From the NCBI GenBank assembly GCA_021819635.1, contig JAKAQQ010000027.1, forward strand, positions 1 to 8,003: DNA of 8,003 nt. The letters run 5' to 3'. Source of the DNA: Pseudomonadota bacterium (GTDB lineage Bacteria; Pseudomonadota; Gammaproteobacteria; JAKAQQ01). The translations under genes were made by a program, and so were the position numbers. The notes beneath the pieces are model-generated. The model ran no database searches. It had not been told where the DNA came from and saw only the letters and a list, made by a program, of their open reading frames with translations. Shown one piece after another: positions 1 through 6,929 of this stretch (position 1 is the first letter of the stretch; every line of letters starts with the position of its first letter).

Positions 1-1
1 G

Positions 2-2743
2 GGGAAGATCGTGGGGAGCGAGGCGGAATGGAGCGAGCGGGGCGAGAGCGTCTTCCGTCGTTGGGTGACACGGGTGGGAGAACCCGTGGTCCGGGCCGCG
101 CTCGTCCGGACCATGAAAATGATGGGCGAGCATTTCGTGATGGCTCCCTCCATGCTCGAGGCGGGCCGTCGCCTGCGCTCCGGTTGGCTCTACTCCTTCG
201 ACATGCTCGGCGAAGCCGCTCTCACGCGCGCCGACGCCGCGCGCTACTTGGAGTCTTACCGGGCGGCCATCCGGGCGGTGGGCGACTTTGCGGGCGGGGG
301 CGACGAGCCCCTGTCCCGCCACGGAGTGTCGGTCAAACTTTCGGCGCTCCACCCGCGTTACGAATACGCGCGACGCGAGGACGTCCGCCGCGAGTTGGGG
401 CCGGTTCTGGCCGAGCTTCTGGCGGAGGCCCGCCGTCGCGGGGTTCCGCTGACCGTGGACGCGGAGGAAGCGTCCCGACTGGAGCTTTCGCTCGAACTCA
501 TTCTCGATCTTCACGCCGCCGGCGGGGACGACGACGGGGTGCTGGGGCTGGCCGTTCAGGCGTACGGCAAACGCACGCTTGCCCTCGTTCGTACCCTTAC
601 CGAGGTGGCCCGTGAACGCCGTCGTCGCCTTGCCGTCCGCTTGGTCAAGGGCGCGTACTGGGACAGCGAAATCAAGTCGGCCCAGTACGAAGGGTTGTCC
701 GACTACCCCGTTTTCACCCGCAAGAGCGCGACCGACGTTTCCTATCTTCGCTGCGCCCGCCTGCTTCTTGACTCCTCGCCGTGGCTTTATCCGCAGTTTG
801 CGACCCACAACGCCCACACCCTGGCCGCGATCCTGGAGATGACGCGCGTGCGTCCCGCCCCGTTCGAGTTTCAGAAGCTCTACGGGATGGGCAACGCCCT
901 CTACGATGTTGCCCGCGACGACGACGACATGCGTGCGGTGCCCGTGCGTATCTACGCGCCCGTCGGCGCGTACCATGATCTTCTGCCCTATCTGGTGCGG
1001 CGTCTTCTGGAGAACGGCGCCAACAGTTCGTTTGTCAACCGTCTGGAGGACCCCGACGCGCCGGTCGAAGAACTGGTCCGTGATCCCGGTGAGGTCCTCG
1101 CGGCGGCTTCCGTGAAGCGGCACCCACGCATTCCGATCCCCCCGCGTCTCTACGGGGAGCTCCGCCGGAATTCCCCGGGTCCGAACCGCCACGACACGGC
1201 CACCCTACTGGATCTTGCGCGACGCCTGGAAGAAGCGCTCGCGGCACCGCACGAGGCCCGCCCTCTCGTGGACGGAGACCGTCGTCCCGGGCGCGCACGC
1301 GCCTGCCGTCCGCCCGCGGACACACGGGAGAGCCTTGGTCACGTGTACGAGGTGGAGGACCCGCACGTCCTTGAGGAGGCGGTCCGCGGCGCGCTTGACG
1401 CGCAGCCCGCATGGAACGCAAGGGGCGGAGAGGAGCGCGCATGCCTTCTCGAAGCCGCCGCCGTGCGCTTTGAAGAGGCGTACGCGGAGCTTCTTTCGCT
1501 CGTCATGCGGGAAGCGGGAAAAACCCTCCGTGACGGGATCGCCGAAGTGCGGGAAGCGATCGATTATCTCCTCTATTACGCCGCGTGCGCGCGGCGCGAA
1601 TTTTCGGCGCCTCTCGTCCTTCCCGGCCCGACGGGGGAACGCAACGAGCTTTGGTGGGAGGGCCGCGGCGTTTTTGCCTGCATCAGCCCCTGGAACTTTC
1701 CTCTCGCGATTTTCACCGGCCAGGTGGCCGCGGCCTTGGCCGCGGGCAACACCGTCGTTGCCAAGCCGGCCGAGCAGACGCCGCTGGTGGCCGCGCGGGC
1801 CGTGGAGCTACTGTACGCGGCGGGAATTCCGCCGGAAGCACTGGCTTTCCTTCCCGGCGACGGACCGACGGTTGGCGCCCCGCTCTGCGCGGACCCGCGT
1901 CTTTCGGGCGTGGCCTTCACGGGCTCGACGTCGACCGCGCGGGCCATTGCCCGAAGTCTTGCCGGGCGGGAGGGCCCGCTGGTCCCCCTGATTGCCGAGA
2001 CCGGCGGCCTCAACGCCATGGTCGTCGACAGTTCCGCGTTGCCCGAACAGGTTGTTCTCGACGTGGTCGAGTCCGCGTTCCAGTCCGCCGGGCAACGCTG
2101 CTCGGCGCTTCGTCTCCTTTGCCTTCAGGAAGAGATCGCGCCGCGTGTTCTCGAGATGCTCGTCGGGCATATGGATCTCCTCCGGATCGGAGACCCGCGT
2201 TGGCTGGATGTCGACGTGGGCCCGGTGATTGACGAGGACGCCCGTGCCCGTCTGGCCGGCTACTGCGAGCAGGCCCGTTCCGAAGGCCGCGTCCTCCACA
2301 CGCTGGCTCTCCCCGAGGAGAGCCGCCACGGAACGTTTGTCCCGCCCACGCTTCTCCGTGTGGATCGGGTGACGGACATTCCGGGCGAGGTTTTCGGTCC
2401 GGTACTCCATGTTCTCCGTTACCGGCGTGAGGATCTTCGTGCCCTCATGGCGGATCTCCGCGGGACCGGCTACGGTCTCACGTTCGGGATCCACACGCGC
2501 GTCGATACCCGTGCCCGCGCGCTCTGGAGAGAAAGTCTGGCCGGCAACACCTACGTGAACCGCAACATGATCGGCGCCGTGGTGGGCGTGCAGCCGTTTG
2601 GCGGCCAGGGGCTGTCCGGGACCGGGCCCAAGGCCGGAGGGCCACATTACCTTCACCGCTTTGCCGTGGAACGGACCCTGACCGTCAACACGGCGGCGGC
2701 GGGAGGAAACGCGAGTCTTCTCAACCAAGGGGAGGAGTGCTGA
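2..2743 (+). CDS. putA: Bifunctional proline dehydrogenase / P5C dehydrogenase PutA, type A, 5'-truncated by window edge
   Basis: Oxidises proline to P5C with FAD (electrons to membrane quinone), then glutamate semialdehyde to glutamate with NAD+, channelling the intermediate. Residue numbers count from the GTG at 11, which is not the real start: the frame is open to the left edge, and the codons just before it (Gly-Lys-Ile) match the TGKLV stretch inside E. coli PutA. By comparison with known PutAs, about 95-220 N-terminal residues are missing, so a DNA-binding ribbon-helix-helix domain cannot be judged. The ProDH barrel spans about 35-345, with VKLSALHPRYE (K109), VDAEEASRLE (D140), VKGAYWDSEIK, RIYAPVG (Y315) and RRLLENGANSSF (R330, R331, proline carboxylate contacts in the family). 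P5CDH spans about 445-885, with WNFP 561-564, KPAEQTP 585-591, FTGST 636-640, general-base region AETGG (E663), nucleophile C697 in GQRCSALR, EVFGPVL 793-799 and PFGGQGLSGTGPKAGGP 862-878. The protein ends soon after, with a TLTVNTAAAGGN tail typical of type A PutAs and no type B extension. Family assignment is near certain. Confidence 0.97.
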   Translation, partial: GKIVGSEAEWSERGESVFRRWVTRVGEPVVRAALVRTMKMMGEHFVMAPSMLEAGRRLRSGWLYSFDMLGEAALTRADAARYLESYRAAIRAVGDFAGGGDEPLSRHGVSVKLSALHPRYEYARREDVRRELGPVLAELLAEARRRGVPLTVDAEEASRLELSLELILDLHAAGGDDDGVLGLAVQAYGKRTLALVRTLTEVARERRRRLAVRLVKGAYWDSEIKSAQYEGLSDYPVFTRKSATDVSYLRCARLLLDSSPWLYPQFATHNAHTLAAILEMTRVRPAPFEFQKLYGMGNALYDVARDDDDMRAVPVRIYAPVGAYHDLLPYLVRRLLENGANSSFVNRLEDPDAPVEELVRDPGEVLAAASVKRHPRIPIPPRLYGELRRNSPGPNRHDTATLLDLARRLEEALAAPHEARPLVDGDRRPGRARACRPPADTRESLGHVYEVEDPHVLEEAVRGALDAQPAWNARGGEERACLLEAAAVRFEEAYAELLSLVMREAGKTLRDGIAEVREAIDYLLYYAACARREFSAPLVLPGPTGERNELWWEGRGVFACISPWNFPLAIFTGQVAAALAAGNTVVAKPAEQTPLVAARAVELLYAAGIPPEALAFLPGDGPTVGAPLCADPRLSGVAFTGSTSTARAIARSLAGREGPLVPLIAETGGLNAMVVDSSALPEQVVLDVVESAFQSAGQRCSALRLLCLQEEIAPRVLEMLVGHMDLLRIGDPRWLDVDVGPVIDEDARARLAGYCEQARSEGRVLHTLALPEESRHGTFVPPTLLRVDRVTDIPGEVFGPVLHVLRYRREDLRALMADLRGTGYGLTFGIHTRVDTRARALWRESLAGNTYVNRNMIGAVVGVQPFGGQGLSGTGPKAGGPHYLHRFAVERTLTVNTAAAGGNASLLNQGEEC

Positions 2744-2745
2744 GG

Positions 2746-2780
2746 CCCGTCCCGTCGCCAGATGGGCGACGCGAGACGGG
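2746..2780 (+). repeat. Imperfect inverted repeat / hairpin in the putA-sdaA gap
   Basis: Two nested stems are visible. The inner one is a perfect 7-bp pair, CGTCGCC (2753-2759) with GGCGACG (2765-2771), around the 5-base loop AGATG. The outer one is a 6-bp pair, CCCGTC (2746-2751) with GACGGG (2775-2780). They are separated by a small asymmetric internal loop (C2752 against CGA 2772-2774). The hairpin begins two bases after the putA stop codon. No run of T follows, so it is not a classical intrinsic terminator. It could protect the putA 3' end, slow transcription, or, as an inverted repeat, be a protein-binding site just upstream of the putative sdaA promoter. The structure is read directly; its role is inference. 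Confidence 0.6.
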
Positions 2781-2789
2781 TGCTAGACT
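2781..2789 (+). promoter_or_regulatory. Candidate extended -10 promoter element for sdaA
   Basis: The bases TGC-TAGACT form a TGn extended -10 with a hexamer matching TATAAT at four of six positions. No convincing -35 hexamer lies 16-18 bases upstream, where the hairpin sits, but extended -10 promoters can work without one. Transcription would be expected to start about 7 bases downstream, near 2796, only a few bases before the sdaA ATG at 2799, giving a leaderless or nearly leaderless message. If so, the GGAG at 2793-2796, which sits only 2 bases from the ATG, would largely be untranscribed. Without this promoter, sdaA would depend on read-through from putA. Confidence 0.35.
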
Positions 2790-2798
2790 GGGGGAGCC

Positions 2799-4163
2799 AT
2801 GTACAGCGTCTTTGAGATCTTCAAGATCGGGATTGGCCCCTCGAGCTCCCACACGGTGGGCCCGATGCGGGCCGCTCGTGCGTTTGTTTGTGCGCTGGAC
2901 GAGGAGGCCGTGCTCGCGCGGGTCCGCAATCTTCGCGTCGAACTGTTCGGTTCTCTTGCCCTCACGGGGCGCGGGCACGGCACGGACCGGGCCGTGCTCC
3001 TTGGACTCATGGGCGAGGACCCGGAAACGGTCGACACGGACGCGATTCCCCGACGCCTGGCCGAGGTTTCGGAGACGCACCGCCTTCGTCTCAAGGGTCG
3101 TCACCCGATCGATTTCGATCCCGGGCGCGATCTCGTCTTCCACCGGGATGCGGTGTTGCTGCGGCACAGCAACGGCCTGCGCTTTGCGGCGCTTGACGCG
3201 GCCGGGCAAACGCTTCGCTGCGAGGACTATTATTCGGTCGGCGGAGGGTTCATTCTGCGCGCCGACGATCCCGACGACGGTGGGGGAGGGCGCTTGGCGC
3301 ACGCCCCCTACGATTTCTCGTCGGCCGCGGAGCTCCTGGCGCTTGCCCGCAAGGAGAAGCTCTCGATCTCCGAGCTGGTCTGGCGCAACGAGTGCAGCGC
3401 CCTTGACGCCGAGGCGGTGCGTTCCGGGATCGATCGGATCTGGGGAGCCATGCGCGAATGCGTCGCGCATGGTCTGCACGCTCAGGGCGAACTGCCGGGA
3501 GGCCTCCACGTCCGCCGTCGGGCACCGGAACTGCACCGTCGTCTTGCGCAAGCCCAGGGTGGGGATTCCTGGAGCCTCATGGATTGGCTCAATCTCTACG
3601 CTCTTGCGGTCAACGAGGAGAACGCGGCGGGCGGACGGGTCGTGACCGCGCCGACCAACGGGGCGGCCGGAATTGTCCCCTCGGTACTTCACTACTACCG
3701 CGATCATCACCCCGGGGCCAACGACGACGGTGTGCGAACCTTCTTTCTGACGGCCACCGCCGTCGCGATCCTCTACAAGATTAAAGCCTCGATTTCGGGC
3801 GCGGAAATGGGCTGTCAGGGGGAGGTCGGCGTGGCCTGTTCGATGGCGGCGGCCGGGCTTGCGGCCGCGCTTGGCGGGGACAACGACCGCGTCGAGCAGG
3901 CGGCGGAAATTGGGATGGAACACAATCTTGGACTCACGTGCGACCCGGTCGGGGGGCTCGTCCAGATCCCCTGCATCGAACGCAACGCTCTTGCGTCCGT
4001 CAAGGCGGTCAACGCCGCCCGTCTGGCCCTCTGCGGTGACGGTTACCACCGCGTGTCCCTCGACCAGGTCATCGCCACGATGCGCCAGACCGGACTCGAC
4101 ATGAAGAGGCAATACAAGGAAACGTCGCTCGGCGGTCTTGCCGTGAACGTCGTCGAGTGCTGA
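2799..4163 (+). CDS. sdaA: L-serine ammonia-lyase (L-serine dehydratase), single-chain iron-sulfur type
   Basis: Deaminates L-serine to pyruvate and ammonia in the cytoplasm using an oxygen-sensitive [4Fe-4S] cluster rather than PLP. It is 454 residues, the same length as E. coli SdaA, and collinear with it from the first residue, which fixes the ATG at 2799. The N-terminal (beta) domain spans about 1-155 and carries [13 protein letters not shown] (11-23, with SSSHT 15-19) and [13 protein letters not shown]. The C-terminal (alpha) domain spans about 185-450, with [19 protein letters not shown] (271-289), [12 protein letters not shown] (C339), [13 protein letters not shown] (C381) and PCIERNA (C392). 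These three cysteines and the last residue, C454, each lie exactly four positions before the four cluster ligands of the Legionella pneumophila enzyme (C343, C385, C396, C458), in which the C-terminal cysteine reaches into the active site. It follows putA by 55 bases, and its last 7 bases overlap the next gene. The paralogue name sdaB would fit equally well. Confidence 0.96.
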   Translation: MYSVFEIFKIGIGPSSSHTVGPMRAARAFVCALDEEAVLARVRNLRVELFGSLALTGRGHGTDRAVLLGLMGEDPETVDTDAIPRRLAEVSETHRLRLKGRHPIDFDPGRDLVFHRDAVLLRHSNGLRFAALDAAGQTLRCEDYYSVGGGFILRADDPDDGGGGRLAHAPYDFSSAAELLALARKEKLSISELVWRNECSALDAEAVRSGIDRIWGAMRECVAHGLHAQGELPGGLHVRRRAPELHRRLAQAQGGDSWSLMDWLNLYALAVNEENAAGGRVVTAPTNGAAGIVPSVLHYYRDHHPGANDDGVRTFFLTATAVAILYKIKASISGAEMGCQGEVGVACSMAAAGLAAALGGDNDRVEQAAEIGMEHNLGLTCDPVGGLVQIPCIERNALASVKAVNAARLALCGDGYHRVSLDQVIATMRQTGLDMKRQYKETSLGGLAVNVVEC

Positions 4164-6892
4164 ACCGGACCGGTCCACGGACGAATGGCCCTCCGTCGGT
4201 TCCGCCGACGCTCGACGAGCGTGACCGGGTTCGACCGCTTCATCACCTGATCCCTGCGCTGGTCGCCGCTCTTGTCGTGGGCGTCACCCTGCTGGCGCTG
4301 ACGCGAGTGCTTGCCCGTCAGCACGCCGAGGACCGCGACCGTTTCCGCATTGAAACACGCACGGTCCTGCAGACGCTGCGGACGCGTGTTCGGTACCAGG
4401 GACGGCTTCTCGACGCGGTGGCCGGCCTGTACGCTGTGGCCCCGGGCGGCAAGCTCGCCTCGCCGGTTTGGTACCGGTTTATTCACAGACTCGAACCCCT
4501 GGAGTACTCCCCGGGCCTGGTGGCCGTGATGCACGTCCGTGCCCCGACGGGCTCGGAGCCCCCCCACTGCAGAGTGGACCGCTACTGGCCGAAGGCCGTG
4601 GCGGGCCAGGTTTTGGGGGTGGATGCCTGCGGCAGCAAGAGGATCCGGTCTCTCCTCATGAGCACCCGCGCGGGCAGCGCTGTTCGGTCGTCGCTTCCCT
4701 TCCGGGTCCTCGGTTTGCACGATCACCCGACGTTGGGGATCGTCCTGGTCCGTGCCGTTTCCACCGTGGGCCGCGATTCTTTCCGGTCCGGCTGGGTCGT
4801 TCTGGTCCTCTCGCTCCCGCGTCTCGTGCACCGCATCAGCGGCGACGACCGCCTGCGGGTCGCCCTGATCCCGGCGTCGTGGAAAACCGGCTACCTCAAG
4901 GGCGGTCCGATCGGCAAGGGCGGAGGATCGGGAGGAGGGGTCTTTGCGACCGATCTCCACCTCGAGCGCGATCTCCAGATCGGCGGGCGGCTATGGCATG
5001 TCGATTTCAGACGCGTGTACCACGCGGGCATGCTTCCGGACATTCTCCTCGCGGGCGGGACGGCCGTGGCGCTTCTGGCGTATCTCCTCGCCTTTCTTTC
5101 CGCCCGCACGCAGGAGCGGGCCAGCGTGCTGGCCGAGAGACTGACCGAGCGGCTCCAACGCAATTTCGAGCTTCTGCGCTCGATCACCAACAACGTCTCG
5201 GAAGGGATCTACCGCAGCCATCCCGGCGGCGGCGTGCTTTTCTGCAACAAGGCCTTGGCCCAGATTTTTGGGTACCCTACCGTTCGCGATCTTCTTCATG
5301 TGGACCCGGAGCGCCTCTACGTCCATCCCGAGCGCCGCCGCGAGCTTCTTGCCCTTCTGGCCCGCGACAAGCGTTACGAGCGGGTTGAAGTCGAGATGCA
5401 GCGCAAGAACGGCGAGCGCTTTGTGGCCCTTGAGAGCGCACGGGCCACCTTCGACTCCGACGGCAAGATCCACCACATCGACGGGGTGATCACCGACGTG
5501 ACCAGCCTTCGCCAGGCGGAAAGTCGGGCCGTGTACCTCGACCAGTACGACAAGCACACCGGTTTGCCGAACCGGACGCTGGCCCGTGACCGGATCCATC
5601 AGGCGGTGGAGTCCACGCGCCGGGACGAGACGCTTGCGGTGGTCGCAGATTTTGACCTCGACCGCTTCATCGCCGTAAACGATCTTCACGGGCAGGCGGT
5701 GGGCGACGCGCTGCTTCGCCACTTGGGCGGCAACCTTCAGACCATCGACATGCCCGTCCTCAGTGTGGCCCGCGTCGGCGAGGACGAGTTCCTCGCCGTG
5801 GCCACCCTTCCCGCACGGAGCTACAGCGAAATCCTTCTCCTCATCGAGCGGCTCCAGAAGGCGGTGGCCGAGGCGTACCGCAGTCACGCCCCCGACGTGG
5901 GCGGAACCGCGGCCGTCGGGATCAGCCTGCTCCCGGGCGACGCGCAGACCGAGGAAGAGCTGCTCCTCCACGCCGGGGCGGCTCTCCGCGAGGCCAAGAG
6001 CCGTGCCCCCGGGTCGGTCGTGTTTTACAGCGCGGAGACCCATGCGGCCGCCCTCAACGAGACGCGGCTTGTCCACCGGCTGCAGGACCTCGTGGCGACC
6101 GACCGCTTTTCCGTGGCCTTCCAGCCCATTGTTGACTTGGACACCCATCGCGTGGCTTCTCTGGAAGCGTTGGCGCGGTGGCCCTACGACGCCCTCCCAA
6201 TCGTGAGTCCCGAGGTCTTTGTTCCCTTGGCCGAGCGCCATCTCCTCATCGGACGCATCGAGCGTTCCGTCTGGCGGAAGGCCTTCCAGGCGTGGGGGGC
6301 GTGGCGCGGGCAACCCTGGACCCCGACGAGTCTGAGCGTGAATGTTTCGCTTCGTCACCTGACCGAGGACGATTTCGAATCGCGCTTTTTTGGACTCCTC
6401 AAGGACACGGGCATGCCCCCGCAGGAGCTCGTCGTCGAGCTCACCGAAACCCACCTTCTTGACGACCCCGAGCGTCTTCGGGAGATCTTTGGCCGCTTTG
6501 CCGACTGCGGGATCCGGATCGCGGTGGACGACTTCGGTACCGGGTATTCCGGTCTGAGTCTTTTGCGCCGCTTGCCGGTTTCCATCCTCAAGATGGACCG
6601 TTCCTGCGTGGACAACGTGGCCGACGACTCCAACGCGCAGGTGATCGCCCGGGCCGTGGCCGGACTCGCGCGGGATCTTTCTCTCGAGCTTGTGGCCGAA
6701 GGGGTAGAGCGGGCGGTGGATCGCGACGTTCTCGTCCGCTTCGGGTACAGGCGTTTCCAGGGCTTTCTCTACGCGCCGCCCCTCGCGGCCGAGGACGTCC
6801 CGGCTTTTGCCTCGTCGTTTGCGACCCCGGACCTCTCCGCCGCAGACCCGGTGACCGCCCTGGGTGTTGACTTTGGGAACGGCGGCGGCTAA
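4157..6892 (+). CDS. Membrane CHASE-like/PAS/GGDEF(degenerate)/EAL protein, predicted c-di-GMP phosphodiesterase
   Basis: Predicted to hydrolyse c-di-GMP to pGpG at the inner membrane in response to a periplasmic signal. The 911 residues read in order: a short cytoplasmic tail; TM1 about 30-52; a periplasmic CHASE-like sensor about 55-290 with a Gly-rich loop (249-261); TM2 about 293-315; a linker helix; PAS about 335-450; GGDEF about 465-625; EAL about 640-880. The GGDEF signature is GEDEF (541-545), the usual FK lysine is I505, and no RxxD inhibitory site stands nine residues upstream. D500, N508, D517 and K614 remain, so GTP binding is plausible while cyclase activity is doubtful. The EAL domain looks complete: EAL 670-672, N729, ELTE (E761, E764), DDFGTGYS 791-798, K812, AEGVE (E848, E851) and QGF (Q868). 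The GTG start at 4157 overlaps the sdaA end by 7 bases; no other in-frame ATG, GTG or TTG precedes TM1, and no clear Shine-Dalgarno is seen, suggesting translational coupling. The CHASE call is by pattern only and is the least certain part. Confidence 0.9.
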   Translation: MLNRTGPRTNGPPSVPPTLDERDRVRPLHHLIPALVAALVVGVTLLALTRVLARQHAEDRDRFRIETRTVLQTLRTRVRYQGRLLDAVAGLYAVAPGGKLASPVWYRFIHRLEPLEYSPGLVAVMHVRAPTGSEPPHCRVDRYWPKAVAGQVLGVDACGSKRIRSLLMSTRAGSAVRSSLPFRVLGLHDHPTLGIVLVRAVSTVGRDSFRSGWVVLVLSLPRLVHRISGDDRLRVALIPASWKTGYLKGGPIGKGGGSGGGVFATDLHLERDLQIGGRLWHVDFRRVYHAGMLPDILLAGGTAVALLAYLLAFLSARTQERASVLAERLTERLQRNFELLRSITNNVSEGIYRSHPGGGVLFCNKALAQIFGYPTVRDLLHVDPERLYVHPERRRELLALLARDKRYERVEVEMQRKNGERFVALESARATFDSDGKIHHIDGVITDVTSLRQAESRAVYLDQYDKHTGLPNRTLARDRIHQAVESTRRDETLAVVADFDLDRFIAVNDLHGQAVGDALLRHLGGNLQTIDMPVLSVARVGEDEFLAVATLPARSYSEILLLIERLQKAVAEAYRSHAPDVGGTAAVGISLLPGDAQTEEELLLHAGAALREAKSRAPGSVVFYSAETHAAALNETRLVHRLQDLVATDRFSVAFQPIVDLDTHRVASLEALARWPYDALPIVSPEVFVPLAERHLLIGRIERSVWRKAFQAWGAWRGQPWTPTSLSVNVSLRHLTEDDFESRFFGLLKDTGMPPQELVVELTETHLLDDPERLREIFGRFADCGIRIAVDDFGTGYSGLSLLRRLPVSILKMDRSCVDNVADDSNAQVIARAVAGLARDLSLELVAEGVERAVDRDVLVRFGYRRFQGFLYAPPLAAEDVPAFASSFATPDLSAADPVTALGVDFGNGGG

Positions 6893-6895
6893 CCT
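6867..6895 (+). promoter_or_regulatory. Candidate sigma-70-type promoter for the amidase gene
   Basis: TTGACT at 6867-6872 matches the -35 consensus at five of six positions. It is followed after exactly 17 bases by TAACCT at 6890-6895, which matches the -10 consensus at only three of six. The element lies over the last codons and stop of the phosphodiesterase gene, and would start transcription near 6902, about 28 bases before the amidase ATG. The good -35 and ideal spacing favour it and the weak -10 counts against it. Such matches also arise by chance. Confidence 0.28.
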
Positions 6896-6929
6896 TCTCG
6901 CGAACCCGCCCCGACGTTCGGGTCCTGCG

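Noticed and set aside
11..13. GTG at 11 as the true putA start
   Set aside because: The frame continues to the window edge, and the residues just before the GTG match the internal TGKLV segment of known PutA proteins, so the gene begins upstream of the window.
2744..2798. Rho-independent terminator after putA
   Set aside because: A strong hairpin is present, but the bases after it (TGCTAGACTG) contain no run of T, so a classical intrinsic terminator is not supported.
2737..3645. 302-codon + strand frame beginning at the putA stop and overlapping sdaA
   Set aside because: Out-of-frame with sdaA and Arg/Ser/Pro-rich without motifs. The GTG-CTG at the putA end resembles the sdaA-phosphodiesterase junction, but here it only reflects the shared GAGTGCTGA ending.
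2721..4178. 485-codon open frame on the - strand across sdaA
   Set aside because: It is the mirror image of sdaA, whose protein is collinear with E. coli SdaA over its full length. The antisense product has no recognisable motif and nearly coincides with the gene's limits, as GC-rich shadows do.
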